In this document: positions 1 through 7,971 of the stretch, in pieces
Layout: every line of letters begins with the position of its first letter
Numbering within the stretch: the first letter of the stretch is position 1
Source of the DNA: Kribbella voronezhensis
GTDB taxonomy: Bacteria > Actinomycetota > Actinomycetes > Propionibacteriales > Kribbellaceae
DNA: 64,000 nt
Assembly (NCBI RefSeq): GCF_004365175.1
Contig: NZ_SOCE01000002.1
Coordinates: 1-64,000 of the forward strand
Direction: 5' to 3'
Notes under the pieces: model-generated
Told to the model about the DNA's origin: nothing
Databases searched by the model: none
The model's input: only the letters and a program-made list of their open reading frames with translations
Translations under genes and position numbers: made by a program

Positions 1-49
1 GATGGTACTGCGACCGGGAGGTCGTGGGAGAGTAGGACGTCGCCGGACA
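1..49 (+). rRNA. rrf: 5S ribosomal RNA, 3' end (partial)
   Basis: The first ~49 bases read as the 3' arm of an actinobacterial 5S rRNA: GATGGTACTGCGACC, then the loop-closing GGTCGTGGGAGAGTAGG, ending ACGTCGCCGGACA. The 5' part lies outside the window. It is followed at once by a strong terminator, as expected for the end of an rRNA operon. The exact 3' end is uncertain by a few bases. Confidence 0.85.
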
Positions 50-58
50 TTCACACTG

Positions 59-88
59 TTAAGGGCCACCCACACGGGTGGCCCTTAA
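59..88 (+). terminator. Terminator of the rRNA operon
   Basis: A perfect inverted repeat of 13 bp (TTAAGGGCCACCC / GGGTGGCCCTTAA) with an ACAC loop lies ten bases after the 5S end and is followed by TGTGTTTCT. A stem this long and GC-rich directly downstream of 5S is a typical rRNA operon terminator. It is symmetrical and could also stop leftward transcription from the next gene. Confidence 0.85.
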
Positions 89-107
89 TGTGTTTCTAGA
101 CGTGTTT

Positions 108-479
108 TCAGACCTCAGCCGGGCACTTGTGGCTGAGAATGCATCGCCAGCGCCCGGCCTGTACGACGAAGACCTCGCTGATCCATTCGTCTGCTGCGTA
201 AGAGACGCCGTCCCAGCTGCCGGTGCTTTGTTTGCGTGCGGTGATCACGGCAGTCTCCCCGTGGACGTTCACGCGTGCGGCTCCGATGGTCTCCATCGTG
301 TGGTGAGCCAGCTTCCCCGAGGCAATCCAGGCGATGATGTCGGCCTTCGGCGTCGCCCCGGTCGACCCGATGTAGGCCCAGTCGTCAGCCATGAAGCCGG
401 CAATCGCTTCGGCGTCAGTGCGTACGAGAGCGGCATCCCAAGCGGCCGATACGGCGAGAGCCTCGGAGTCGACAGTCAT
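108..479 (-). CDS. DUF4440/SnoaL-like (NTF2-fold) protein
   Basis: A 123-aa soluble protein with the layout of the NTF2/SnoaL superfamily. An N-terminal helix (ALAVSAAWDAALVRTDAEAI) is followed by the FMADDWAYIGSTGA strand, a central DIIAWIASG helix, and antiparallel strands ending VVQAGRWRCILSHKC. DUF4440 proteins are small cone-shaped folds that bind or turn over small ligands; the substrate here cannot be read from sequence. No signal peptide or membrane segment is visible. It runs towards the rRNA terminator, which may serve as its own terminator. The family call is fairly secure, the function unknown. Confidence 0.65.
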   Translation of the reverse strand: MTVDSEALAVSAAWDAALVRTDAEAIAGFMADDWAYIGSTGATPKADIIAWIASGKLAHHTMETIGAARVNVHGETAVITARKQSTGSWDGVSYAADEWISEVFVVQAGRWRCILSHKCPAEV

Positions 480-491
480 GACTTCCTCAGA

Positions 492-527
492 ATCGTCTGA
501 GCGGAGTTAATCGTCTGGGCGGAGTTA
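492..527. repeat. Two tandem copies of an 18-bp repeat
   Basis: ATCGTCTGAGCGGAGTTA (492-509) is followed directly by ATCGTCTGGGCGGAGTTA (510-527), with one mismatch. The second copy includes the stop codon of the minus-strand gene that ends at 525, so the duplication is at the very 3' end of that gene, just upstream of the DUF4440 start. Confidence 0.85.
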
Positions 528-1178
528 GTGGGCTTCTGGGGCTATGCCGACCAGAGCCGCGGCGGCGCAGATGTGGACGGCCGTGAGATCTGCCGGTGCA
601 ACGGGCGCCTGGAGAAGAGTGCCTCGTTCGAACGGGGTGAGATCGATGTCGATCCCGTAGGCGCCGGCGACCATACCGCGGACGTAGGTTAGCCAGCCGA
701 TCATCGGAATGCCGCGACGGAAGACGCCGGCGGCGGCTGCGAGCTCGGTGTCGGCGATGCTGGCCCACTCGGGTTCCCAGATCGTCACGACCGCGCGGAG
801 GACCTGCGCGAAGCGCTCTGACTGACTCAGTGCGTCGTCGTCACTCCAGTGCAGCGTGAGCTGGTCGGACGCTGTCGTCAGGGTGCCGCCCATTGAGAGG
901 TCGAACAGCCAAGGCAGCTCGCCGGTGCTCTGCAGATGCAGCCGCGTCGTACTGGATCCGTTCGAGAGGACCTTCGTGGTTGCCTCGACCATCTCCTGCA
1001 GGGGAGTCGCGGCGTCGGCCTCGAGGACGTGGTACCCCCAGCGTTCGTCCTGAGTCCACAGGTGCACGTCCGGGAATGCGACCGCGACGGCTGTCAGTGT
1101 GCGGCCAACGCGGAGTGCCCGGTGCTCGATGGTTTCGTCACGGTGCGTCCACTGGGCGCGTAACAGCCAAGATGCCAT
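525..1178 (-). CDS. Imm52-like protein (putative immunity protein)
   Basis: A 217-aa soluble protein without signal peptide. The N-terminal stretch (LLRAQWTHRDETIEHRALRV), the central strand-rich part and the late motif EPEWASI followed by GIPMIGWLTYV resemble Imm52 immunity proteins of polymorphic toxin systems, which share a W-x-P-x-W-A segment and a GWLTY-like strand near the C-terminus. This is pattern recognition from memory, not a search result. No toxin gene is adjacent, so it may be an orphan immunity gene or a relative with another job. It lies downstream of the SMC-like gene on the same strand, 276 bases away, and probably has its own promoter there. Confidence 0.4.
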   Translation of the reverse strand: MASWLLRAQWTHRDETIEHRALRVGRTLTAVAVAFPDVHLWTQDERWGYHVLEADAATPLQEMVEATTKVLSNGSSTTRLHLQSTGELPWLFDLSMGGTLTTASDQLTLHWSDDDALSQSERFAQVLRAVVTIWEPEWASIADTELAAAAGVFRRGIPMIGWLTYVRGMVAGAYGIDIDLTPFERGTLLQAPVAPADLTAVHICAAAALVGIAPEAH

Positions 1179-1454
1179 CTCACGCCCTCCGCTCAGTTGC
1201 CGGCTGGACCCGTTCGCCAGACGGTACGCCGACCTGCGAGGGATTGGCCAGAGCTCCGCCTACGCGGCGTGAACGATCCGAGCGGAACAGCTGACACGTC
1301 ACCACCCCAGTGTGAACGATAGTCAGCTCATCCCGACCAACGGGGTCCCCTTTCCGCAGGCTCCCGCTCAAACCCTCCACCCGATCTGCGCACTCTCCGT
1401 ACCGGAGTACGGCGAATCCCACAGCACATCCGTGGGACGCCAGAGACTCGCGGC
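1179..1454. other. Intergenic region, no gene seen
   Basis: This gap separates the 3' end of the SMC-like gene from the start of the Imm52-like gene, both on the minus strand. It should hold the promoter of the latter. The ORFs here lack coding character and I see no clear palindrome. Confidence 0.5.
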
Positions 1455-4400
1455 TCAATCAGTCGCGTCCTCACCCTTGGGGGCGGCCTTCGAGCGCCCC
1501 TTCCGTGGCTGGCGCCCCTTGGAGGCAGCCTGGACAGCAGCGCCGGCGGCATCCGAGCCGGGCGTCGCCGTCACACTGGCCCCAGAGGTCGAGCCCGGCG
1601 CGCCGGCCGCTGAGGCCGAGCCCAGCGTGGTGGACGTTGGGATCGGGGACGGGGCGGTGTTTGGCGTGGGCTCGGGGGTGGGGTCTGTGGGGAGTTGGTC
1701 GGGGGCTAGGTCCAGGGTGGGGGTGGGGCCTCGGTAGGAGTCGAGCCAGGTGCGGAGGAGTTCCACGCGGGCGGCGTACTCTTCGTTGCCCTTCACAACC
1801 GGTGCCTGGTTGTAGGCCATGGTGTCGGAGGAGCGGCGGAGCTTCACGTACAGGCGGGACGACGCCAGCGCGTACCGTTCCATGTCGTCCTGCAGGGCGC
1901 CGATGACCGTGATGTTGCGGTCGCGGCCGATCTGTTCGAAGAGGGCGACTGCTTCGCGCCGGTGCTGGGAGCCGAGGTTGCGGCCCAGTTCGTCCAGGAT
2001 GAGGAGCAGCGGCCGGTCGCTTCCACCCGCGAGGGCGGCGGCGCAGACGAGCTTGACGGCCTTCTCGTCCATCTGCGCGGTGTTGCCCTTGACGTTGAAC
2101 GCCGAGAACGGGCCGCCCTCGGACCGCCGCCACTTGGGCGTCACGGTCCACTTCCACGGCTTGTCGGGCTCAGCCGGCGGGTCGGGCTCCGGATACTCGA
2201 GCTTCGCCCCGTAGCCGCCGTACTGCTGGTCGAGGCGGTCGAATTCAGCCGAGACCAGCCGCAGCCGCGACTTGATGCCGTCGGCAAGGGAGGCACGGTG
2301 CGCGCGAGCGGTGCTCTCCGCCTCGCCCAGTCCCTCGCGGGCGCGTTCGAGAGCGGCGTTGCGCTCGGCGCGCTGGCTGGCGATCTGCTGTTGCTGAAGG
2401 CTGTCGAACGTCTCGTGCTGTGCGAGATGGCTCGCCAGCGTCCGCTGCAACGCGGGCACCAGAGCGACGCGCGCACCGAGGGTGCCGTTGGACCAGCCGT
2501 CCTGACCGTTCAGGATTTCCCAGAGCTCCGAGGGGATCTCCTCGCGCGACCGGGCGTTCGGGAAGCACCGGCGTACGACGTCGTCGAGTTGGGTGCAGGT
2601 CTGGTGGTTCCAGTCGGCCGTGGTCCGACGCTGGGCATCCTCCGGCAGAGCCAGCAGGAACTCGTTCGCCTCAGCGGCCGAGGCTCCCCAAGCGGTCGTC
2701 CGGGCGACCAGATCGAGCGAGGTCTGCTCGTCCAGCAGCACCAGCCGACGGCCCGCCAGGTCGTCGAGGATGCGGTCGTGGTCACGGCGAGTGGCCTCGA
2801 GGTTCTTCAGCCGCTCGTCCCGGACCAACTGCTGACCGGCAGCCGCCTCGGCTGCCTCCTTGGCGGCCTGCAGCGAAGGCGCCAGCGCATCCCGGTCGTT
2901 CTCGTGGCGGTCGTTCGCCTCGCGGAGCGCGAGAATCTGCTCCTGTACGTCGGCAGCGGCTCCCAGCGCCCGGGCAGCCGCAGTACGACGTTCGGCCTGT
3001 TCTACCCGGGACCGGGCTTGCTCCAGAGCGGCCGCTGCCGCCGAGCGGGCCTCGACCGCGGCATCCAAGCGGCGTCGGGCGGCTTCGATCCGTGCGGTCC
3101 GGCCGGTGATCGCCTCCTCGAACTGTCCGACGGCGACCACCCCGGCGGCCTCGTCGATGACCTCCTTGGCGGCGCGCGACGCCAGCGCCACGAAGAACGC
3201 GTCGAGCTTGAACCGCTTGTCGGCCGAGGTCGGTCCGCCCTTGAAGGCGGTACCCGGCCGGTTCGCGAGCACCAGCAGGAAGCCCGGGTAGCCTGCGTCC
3301 GCCAGGGCGGCGGCAGCCAGAGTGGCGTCCTCGGCGTCGACGACAACAGCCTCGCGGTACGGCGCGAGCCGCGGCTCCCACTCGGCACGGTCGTTCTCAC
3401 CCAGTTCGGTGATGTCGGTCAGGGCACCGCAGGCGATCCCGGCGTTCTCCAGCACCTGCTGCTGCGGCGCGGACACGGTCTGGCCGCTCTCCGCCTCGCG
3501 CAACAGGGCAGTCGCCTGGTCCACGAATGTCCGGGCGGCGTGATCGCGTCCGATCTGCTCTTCAAGAGCCTGACGAGCCTCGTCCTGCTCAGCCGCGGCC
3601 GCGTCCAGGTCACGTCCGTCCGCGGAGCGACCGGCATCGAGCAACCGGCGGTGCTCCTGGCCCAGCCGTTCGAGTTGCTCGCGAACGGATCGCTGAGCGA
3701 GGTCCAGTTCGCGGTCGCGGGCATCGAGCTTGTCCCGTTCCTGGCGGGTCAGCTGGGCATCACGCAGCAGGGTCTCTTCATTGCCGAAGGCATCGATCTC
3801 GGCGTCGACGGTCTCGCGTCGCGCCTCCTGCTCGGCCACGCGCTGATCGAGTTCGGCGAGTTCGTGCAGGATCTCGGAGTTGCGGGAGTCTCCGTCGACC
3901 AGGTGCCGCGCGCACCGCGCCTGCCAGGATTCCCGCGCGTCGGCGAGCGCAGAACGAGCCGCGGCGCGCTGCAGGATGCCCGCCTCGACCGTGGCCATCT
4001 CCTGCTCCCAGCGTTGCAGGTCGGCGGTCGCCTGCTTGGTCGCCTCCCGCTGGGTGTGCTCGGCGGACCGGTGTGCTTGCTCCTGCTCGAGTTCATGGTC
4101 GAGGCCGGTCAGGGTCGCGATCGCGTTGAAGATCCGGGCGGGGCCGAGTTCGTTCAGCGGCTCGGCCAGCAGGTTGGCCGTCGGTGACGACCGGACCGAG
4201 GTCGACAGGAACGAGACGCAGCGGACCTGGCCGCCGTACAGGACGGTGGAGAGCTTGTTCGCGTGGAAGTCTGTGCGGCCGTTGGAATGGGGGAGTGCGG
4301 CCCACAAGGCGTCCGCGCCCGCCGCACGCTCGGCCTCGGTCGCGCCGAACGGGACGTGCAGGCCGTTCTTCCAGCGCAGGTCGAGGTACGACGCCTTGCG

Positions 4401-4799
4401 GTTGATCCGGATCCACACGGTGATCGCGGCCGCCTCGATCTCCGCGAGGTCGGTCAGTTCCGGGTCGGAGAAGACGCCGATGATGTACCCGCGGTCGACG
4501 TTCGACCAATTGCCTTCCTGGCCGGCCGCCTCGGCGGTGAACAGCAATTCGGCCGCGCCCGGAGCGCCGCTCGTGAGCCGCCATTGGTCGTCGGCGTGGA
4601 GCAGGGACAGCGCCGCGATCCAGGAGGACTTGCCGGCGCCGTTCGAGTCGACCGGGCCCTGGCCGGCGACGGTGACGAGGCCTTGCCCGACCATCGGGAT
4701 CGGGTGGGTCGACAACCGGGACAGGTCGACGACCTGTACGCCGAGCAGCACTTTCGAGCCGAGGATGTCGAACGGTCCGTCCTCAACAGGACTGCTCAT
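1455..4799 (-). CDS. SMC-like coiled-coil ATPase (MukB/JetC-type)
   Basis: A 1114-aa protein with the architecture of an SMC-family DNA-organising ATPase. An N-terminal Walker A (DSNGAGKSS, residues ~51-59) is followed by a long Glu/Arg/Ala-rich coiled coil (about residues 230-850) with a globular interruption that could be a hinge. A C-terminal Walker B (LLLILDELGRNLG, ~930) is followed by a D-loop-like region and ITVIGALQDD. No canonical LSGGQ signature is visible. The last ~95 residues are a Pro/Thr/Ala-rich tail ending in a basic patch, unusual for SMC proteins. In MukBEF, MksBEF and Wadjet such ATPases work with a kleisin and small winged-helix proteins, and exactly such genes lie at 6663-9164 behind the pectate lyase gene. 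A GGTCGATAAAGTCC element upstream is shared with that operon. ATG start with a GGAG RBS. Confidence 0.75.
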   Translation of the reverse strand: MSSPVEDGPFDILGSKVLLGVQVVDLSRLSTHPIPMVGQGLVTVAGQGPVDSNGAGKSSWIAALSLLHADDQWRLTSGAPGAAELLFTAEAAGQEGNWSNVDRGYIIGVFSDPELTDLAEIEAAAITVWIRINRKASYLDLRWKNGLHVPFGATEAERAAGADALWAALPHSNGRTDFHANKLSTVLYGGQVRCVSFLSTSVRSSPTANLLAEPLNELGPARIFNAIATLTGLDHELEQEQAHRSAEHTQREATKQATADLQRWEQEMATVEAGILQRAAARSALADARESWQARCARHLVDGDSRNSEILHELAELDQRVAEQEARRETVDAEIDAFGNEETLLRDAQLTRQERDKLDARDRELDLAQRSVREQLERLGQEHRRLLDAGRSADGRDLDAAAAEQDEARQALEEQIGRDHAARTFVDQATALLREAESGQTVSAPQQQVLENAGIACGALTDITELGENDRAEWEPRLAPYREAVVVDAEDATLAAAALADAGYPGFLLVLANRPGTAFKGGPTSADKRFKLDAFFVALASRAAKEVIDEAAGVVAVGQFEEAITGRTARIEAARRRLDAAVEARSAAAAALEQARSRVEQAERRTAAARALGAAADVQEQILALREANDRHENDRDALAPSLQAAKEAAEAAAGQQLVRDERLKNLEATRRDHDRILDDLAGRRLVLLDEQTSLDLVARTTAWGASAAEANEFLLALPEDAQRRTTADWNHQTCTQLDDVVRRCFPNARSREEIPSELWEILNGQDGWSNGTLGARVALVPALQRTLASHLAQHETFDSLQQQQIASQRAERNAALERAREGLGEAESTARAHRASLADGIKSRLRLVSAEFDRLDQQYGGYGAKLEYPEPDPPAEPDKPWKWTVTPKWRRSEGGPFSAFNVKGNTAQMDEKAVKLVCAAALAGGSDRPLLLILDELGRNLGSQHRREAVALFEQIGRDRNITVIGALQDDMERYALASSRLYVKLRRSSDTMAYNQAPVVKGNEEYAARVELLRTWLDSYRGPTPTLDLAPDQLPTDPTPEPTPNTAPSPIPTSTTLGSASAAGAPGSTSGASVTATPGSDAAGAAVQAASKGRQPRKGRSKAAPKGEDATD

Positions 4800-4875
4800 G
4801 CTGCTCCTTGCATCTGGTCTGCGTTCCCTACCCGGCGCAGGCGTCGTTCCCCCGCCTTCGCCCTGATCAGAAGAA

Positions 4876-4889
4876 GGACTTTATCGACC
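4876..4889 (-). promoter_or_regulatory. Element shared with the kleisin operon promoter (copy 1)
   Basis: Read on the minus strand this is GGTCGATAAAGTCC, followed four bases later by TCTGATCA. The identical 14-mer, followed three bases later by TCTGGTCA, stands upstream of the kleisin-like gene at 9214-9227. It is 77-90 bases before the SMC start codon. The AT-rich core GATAAAGT could be a -10 region or a regulator site. Confidence 0.55.
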
Positions 4890-5227
4890 ATTCCCCACCA
4901 ACCCCGCATCGACAGCTCGAGACACACCCCAGCCCCGGGTTCCACACCCCCGAGCTGCCTCAGCCGCCGCGCCGAGCGTCCCCGTGCGCATGTCCGCGTA
5001 CTGCGTGCGTCGAGAGCTCGCGGGATCGCGCGGCGCCGACAAGTTCGCCGTACCGACAGCTTTGCCGGGTGGCGACAGGAGGCGTCAAAAGGCCACGTCG
5101 TTCCGGGCATCAGGTGGTAGGCAAACCGGTTCAGGGGTGGGCGCGGTCGTCGAAGATTGTCGAATGCGTAGCCGATTCGTCACGCACTGTTGACGACGGA
5201 TGGAGCAACTGGCTACGGTCTCGCCCA

Positions 5228-5241
5228 GGAAAGCGCTCTCC
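5228..5241. promoter_or_regulatory. LacI-type operator candidate upstream of pectate lyase
   Basis: GGAAAGCGCTCTCC has the AGCGCT core and near-symmetrical arms typical of LacI-family operators, such as the CebR-type TGGGAGCGCTCCCA of actinobacterial sugar regulons. It is ~100 bases before the pectate lyase start, suitable for carbon-source control. The same AGCGCTCTC core recurs many times at 26.9-32.4 kb. No LacI-family gene is in the window. Confidence 0.5.
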
Positions 5242-5344
5242 AGCGCGGACGGACTGCTCCGACCGCGCCCGCCCCATCCACGAATGCCGAGCCCGGACGC
5301 GGGTCTGCGACGGCCGTGGACTCCTACTTTCCTGGAGGTCCCCC

Positions 5345-6334
5345 ATGACCAGTTCCGCCCCAACGACCGTTCCACCGCGCCGGCGGATTCTCCGCGCAAC
5401 CGCCATGCTGACCGCCGGCGCCGCACTGCTCGCCAGCAGTTCCGTTGCGTTCGTACCGGAAGCCTCCGCCTACACGTTCGCGCTCCAGGGCTGGGCGACC
5501 CAAGGCGGCGGCACGACCGGCGGCGGGAGTGCCTCGCCCGTCACCGTGACCACGCAGGCCGCGCTGATCAGCAACGTCCAGGCCAGTGGCGCCCGCGTCA
5601 TCAAGGTGTCCGGAACGATCGCGCTGCCGAGCGGGATGACGAAGGTCGCCGCCAACAAGACCATCATCGGCGTCGGCAGCAGCGCGACGATCACCACCGG
5701 TGGGTTCAACATCGCCAGTGTCAGCAACGTGATCATCCGCAACATCAACTTCAAGAACTGGACCGACGACGCGATCAACGTCCAGTACTCGACCCGCGTC
5801 TGGATCGACCACAACAACTTCAGCAACGGGTACGACGGTGCGGTCGACATCAAGCGGGCGTCGGACTACGTCACCGTGTCGTGGAACCGGGTGTTCAGTC
5901 ACGACAAGTCGTTCCTGCTCGGGCACTCCGACGACAACGGCGCCGAGGACCTCGGCAAGCTGCGGGTCACCTATCACCACAACTACTTCGACGGATCCAC
6001 GCAACGTCACCCGCGGGTGCGGTTCGCGAACCCGGTGCACGTCTACAACAACTACTACCGCGGCAACAGCGGCTACGGCGTCGCCTCCACGGTCAACGCG
6101 GGCGTCTTCGTCCAGCGCAACTACTTCGAGAACGTGAGCAAGCCGACGGTGGCTCAGACCGGCGACTCGCCCGCAGGCAATCTCAAGCTGGACGGCAACT
6201 ACCTGACCGGATCCGGTACGCCGGTCTCGCGCAACCCCGGCAGCGTCGCGGCCATCCCCTACAGCTACACGCTCGACGCAGCCGCCGACATCAAGTCCAT
6301 CGTCACCGCCTACGCCGGCACCGGCAAAATCTGA
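5345..6334 (+). CDS. pel: Secreted pectate lyase, polysaccharide lyase family 1
   Basis: A 329-aa exported enzyme that cleaves polygalacturonate by beta-elimination. The ATG follows an RBS (CTGGAGG). A twin-arginine-like signal peptide is seen (PRRRILRATAML, hydrophobic core, cleavage near AFVPEASA). The mature part is a right-handed beta-helix with PL1 landmarks: VWIDHNNF, then YDGAVDIKRASDYVTVSWN with the calcium-binding Asp, then HSDDN, and finally RVTYHHNYFDGSTQRHPRVR with the catalytic Arg region. A LacI-type operator candidate lies upstream. It stands alone on the plus strand between two minus-strand SMC-system units, which looks like an insertion into that locus. Confidence 0.93.
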   Translation: MTSSAPTTVPPRRRILRATAMLTAGAALLASSSVAFVPEASAYTFALQGWATQGGGTTGGGSASPVTVTTQAALISNVQASGARVIKVSGTIALPSGMTKVAANKTIIGVGSSATITTGGFNIASVSNVIIRNINFKNWTDDAINVQYSTRVWIDHNNFSNGYDGAVDIKRASDYVTVSWNRVFSHDKSFLLGHSDDNGAEDLGKLRVTYHHNYFDGSTQRHPRVRFANPVHVYNNYYRGNSGYGVASTVNAGVFVQRNYFENVSKPTVAQTGDSPAGNLKLDGNYLTGSGTPVSRNPGSVAAIPYSYTLDAAADIKSIVTAYAGTGKI

Positions 6335-6383
6335 ACCCACCCGCAACCTGAGCATGTCCGGTGCACGTGGGCGCCACCACCGC

Positions 6384-6531
6384 GTGCCCCACCCCCCAGT
6401 ACTACGTGCTCCAGCGCAGTGCCCCACCCCGCAGTACTAGGTGCTCCAGCGCAGTGCCCCGCCCCGCAGTACTAGGTGCTCCAGCGCAGTGCCCCGCCCC
6501 GCAGTACTAGGTGCTCCAGCGCAGTGCCCCA
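6384..6531. repeat. Tandem array of a 35-bp repeat
   Basis: Three full units of 35 bp (6406-6440, 6441-6475, 6476-6510) carry the pattern GTGCTCCAGCGCAG, TGCCCC, (A/G)CCCCGCAGTACTAG. Units 2 and 3 are identical and unit 1 differs by one base. A degenerate partial copy precedes them (from 6384) and a fourth is cut short at 6531, where it forms half of the following hairpin. There are no spacers. The array lies between the convergent pectate lyase gene and the 6663-7316 gene. Confidence 0.9.
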
Positions 6532-6551
6532 CCGCCCCGGGGCACTGCGCT
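6518..6551. terminator. Bidirectional terminator hairpin
   Basis: AGCGCAGTGCCCC (6518-6530) pairs perfectly over 13 bp with GGGGCACTGCGCT (6539-6551) across an 8-base loop. It lies between two convergent genes. The left arm is part of the 35-bp repeat, so any of the upstream repeat copies could also pair with the right arm. Confidence 0.75.
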
Positions 6552-6662
6552 CGGCCGGCTGCTACCTGCTCTTGGGAGTCGAGTTTGCGCGTCGCCGGGT
6601 GCCCCAGCCCGGTTTGGTGCCGCGCGTCTTGGCAGCCGGCTGCTGGTTCTGGAAGTGGTGCG

Positions 6663-7316
6663 TTAGCTGGGGGATTCCCTGGTGGGGAGGGGTTTTCGGG
6701 CTCGGATGGCTTCGGCTATGGGGCTGGCGGGGGCGGCGGCGAGGATCAGTTGGTCTTGGAGTCGGCGTCGGGCGGCTGGGGTGAGGCGTTGGAGTTGGGG
6801 GCCGGGGATGTAGCTGGGGCCGCCGGAGTGGTCGCCGGAGAGTTGGATCAGGCCGGCGGCGCGGAGTCGTTGTAAAGAAAGGCGGCGCTCTTCGCCGCTG
6901 ATCTTGGTGGTGCGGAGTTCGTCGACTGTTGTCGGGCGGGCCGACTTCCAGCTGTCGCCCGTGAGAATGCCTTCGCTGCGGGGGATCGCCACCGAATGCA
7001 CGAGGACGAGAACGAGTACGGCGCGGTCGACCACGGAAAGCGGCTGCCAGCCCTGTGCTGTCAGGGTTTCTGCGACATCGTCGGCGTAGCCGGCGGTCCA
7101 GTGGGTGCCGTCGACCTGCACGAGGGTACGGCCGATCAGCTTGAGCATCTTCTGGACCTGGCGGCGGAGGGTCACGTCGCGGAGTCCGGCGAGCTGCACC
7201 TCGGCCACTGGGTTGGCCGCGTATTGGACGGCACTGAAGGCGGCCAGTACTTCGTCCCGGGAACGGTCGCTCAGATCCTGCAGCAGAGAATCGAACAACG
7301 CATGCTGCTCAGTCAT
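6663..7316 (-). CDS. Small winged-helix-type subunit of the SMC-like system
   Basis: A 217-aa protein starting at MTEQHALFDSLL. The ATG overlaps the TGA of the upstream gene (ATGACTGA) and has a GGTGGAGG RBS; a longer reading frame to 7370 is less likely. The central part reads as a DNA-binding-like winged helix (VDELRTTKISGEERRLSLQRLRAAGLI, in two helices). It is the third gene of a coupled operon after the kleisin-like gene, the position of the small MukE/MksE/JetB-like (KITE) subunits. Family membership is inferred from size, fold pattern and context; I cannot see sequence identity to a named family. Confidence 0.5.
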   Translation of the reverse strand: MTEQHALFDSLLQDLSDRSRDEVLAAFSAVQYAANPVAEVQLAGLRDVTLRRQVQKMLKLIGRTLVQVDGTHWTAGYADDVAETLTAQGWQPLSVVDRAVLVLVLVHSVAIPRSEGILTGDSWKSARPTTVDELRTTKISGEERRLSLQRLRAAGLIQLSGDHSGGPSYIPGPQLQRLTPAARRRLQDQLILAAAPASPIAEAIRARKPLPTRESPS

Positions 7317-7971
7317 CCTCCACCTCCAAGGCAGAGGCGTCCGCGTCGGCAAGGTCCGTGGCGGCGGCATCGGATGGCAGGGGATCCGGATCAGGCTCGG
7401 GATTGCGGGCCGGGCTGAGGACGGCTGGTGGGGGATCCGGTAGGACTCGGCAGAGTTCCCGGAGGCCGGCCAGTTGGGGAGGGCCCCAGCTCACCACGCG
7501 CGGGCCGAGGCGAACCTCGCCGGCCTTCTCGTTCCACAGCAGCCAATGCGTGGCGTGGAGACGCCTGAGGCTGCCGATGATCAGAGTGAGGTCGCTCGAC
7601 TGCTCGGGCCGGCCGCGCATCCCGGCGTACACGGCTTTGATCTGGGTGAGCGTGCCGACGACGCCCGGCCAGGCGGGGCCGCTGCGGTCGGGCCAGCAGC
7701 ACGCCACGCAGATGGCCAGCACGCGCGCTGTCTCGTTCGGCTGCTCGACGGCGACCGGCGGGGTGCCGAGCTCTTCCAGTACTGCGTGTCCGGCGCCCTC
7801 CGGAAGTGTCGGCAACATCCAGACGCTGGAACCGTCCGGCTCGGCCGCTCGCGTCAGCCCGGCAACGGCAGGCGTATCCGGCGAAACCTGCAACGGCCCG
7901 GCCGACTGCACCTTGGCCCACCACAAGGCGTTGTAACTACGCCCACCTTCGACAGCGGCGTCGGCAGTCAT
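7309..7971 (-). CDS. Small subunit (KITE/MukE-like candidate) of the SMC-like system
   Basis: A 220-aa protein beginning at MTADAAVEGG. The ATG overlaps the stop of the kleisin-like gene (CGATGACTG). The core alternates helices and strands (VVGTLTQIKAVYAGMRG, then LTLIIGSLRRLHATHWLLW), consistent with a winged-helix domain. The last ~40 residues are an acidic, Pro-rich tail. Stop and start codons overlap on both sides, so translation with its neighbours is coupled. Its position points to a KITE-type partner of the kleisin. No enzyme motif is visible and the assignment rests on context. Confidence 0.5.
   Translation of the reverse strand: MTADAAVEGGRSYNALWWAKVQSAGPLQVSPDTPAVAGLTRAAEPDGSSVWMLPTLPEGAGHAVLEELGTPPVAVEQPNETARVLAICVACCWPDRSGPAWPGVVGTLTQIKAVYAGMRGRPEQSSDLTLIIGSLRRLHATHWLLWNEKAGEVRLGPRVVSWGPPQLAGLRELCRVLPDPPPAVLSPARNPEPDPDPLPSDAAATDLADADASALEVEDD

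Larger units (their letters stand above)
4800..5344. other. Divergent intergenic region between SMC-like gene and pectate lyase
   Basis: This 545-base stretch separates two divergent genes. It holds the leftward shared element at 4876-4889 and a LacI-type palindrome at 5228-5241. In-frame sequence upstream of the pectate lyase ATG stays open but has no lyase similarity and no signal peptide before residue 1 of the chosen start, so I treat it as noncoding. Confidence 0.6.

Noticed and set aside
1180..1458. 92-aa minus-strand ORF between the SMC-like and Imm52-like genes
   Set aside because: No RBS, no recognisable fold and atypical composition; more likely promoter region.
1962..4187. 741-aa plus-strand ORF opposite the SMC-like gene
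   Set aside because: It mirrors the coiled-coil gene in a GC-rich genome, where antisense frames stay open; no domain or RBS supports it.
6406..6510. 35-bp repeats as a CRISPR array
   Set aside because: The units are contiguous with no spacers and there are no cas genes; it is a plain tandem repeat ending in a terminator hairpin.
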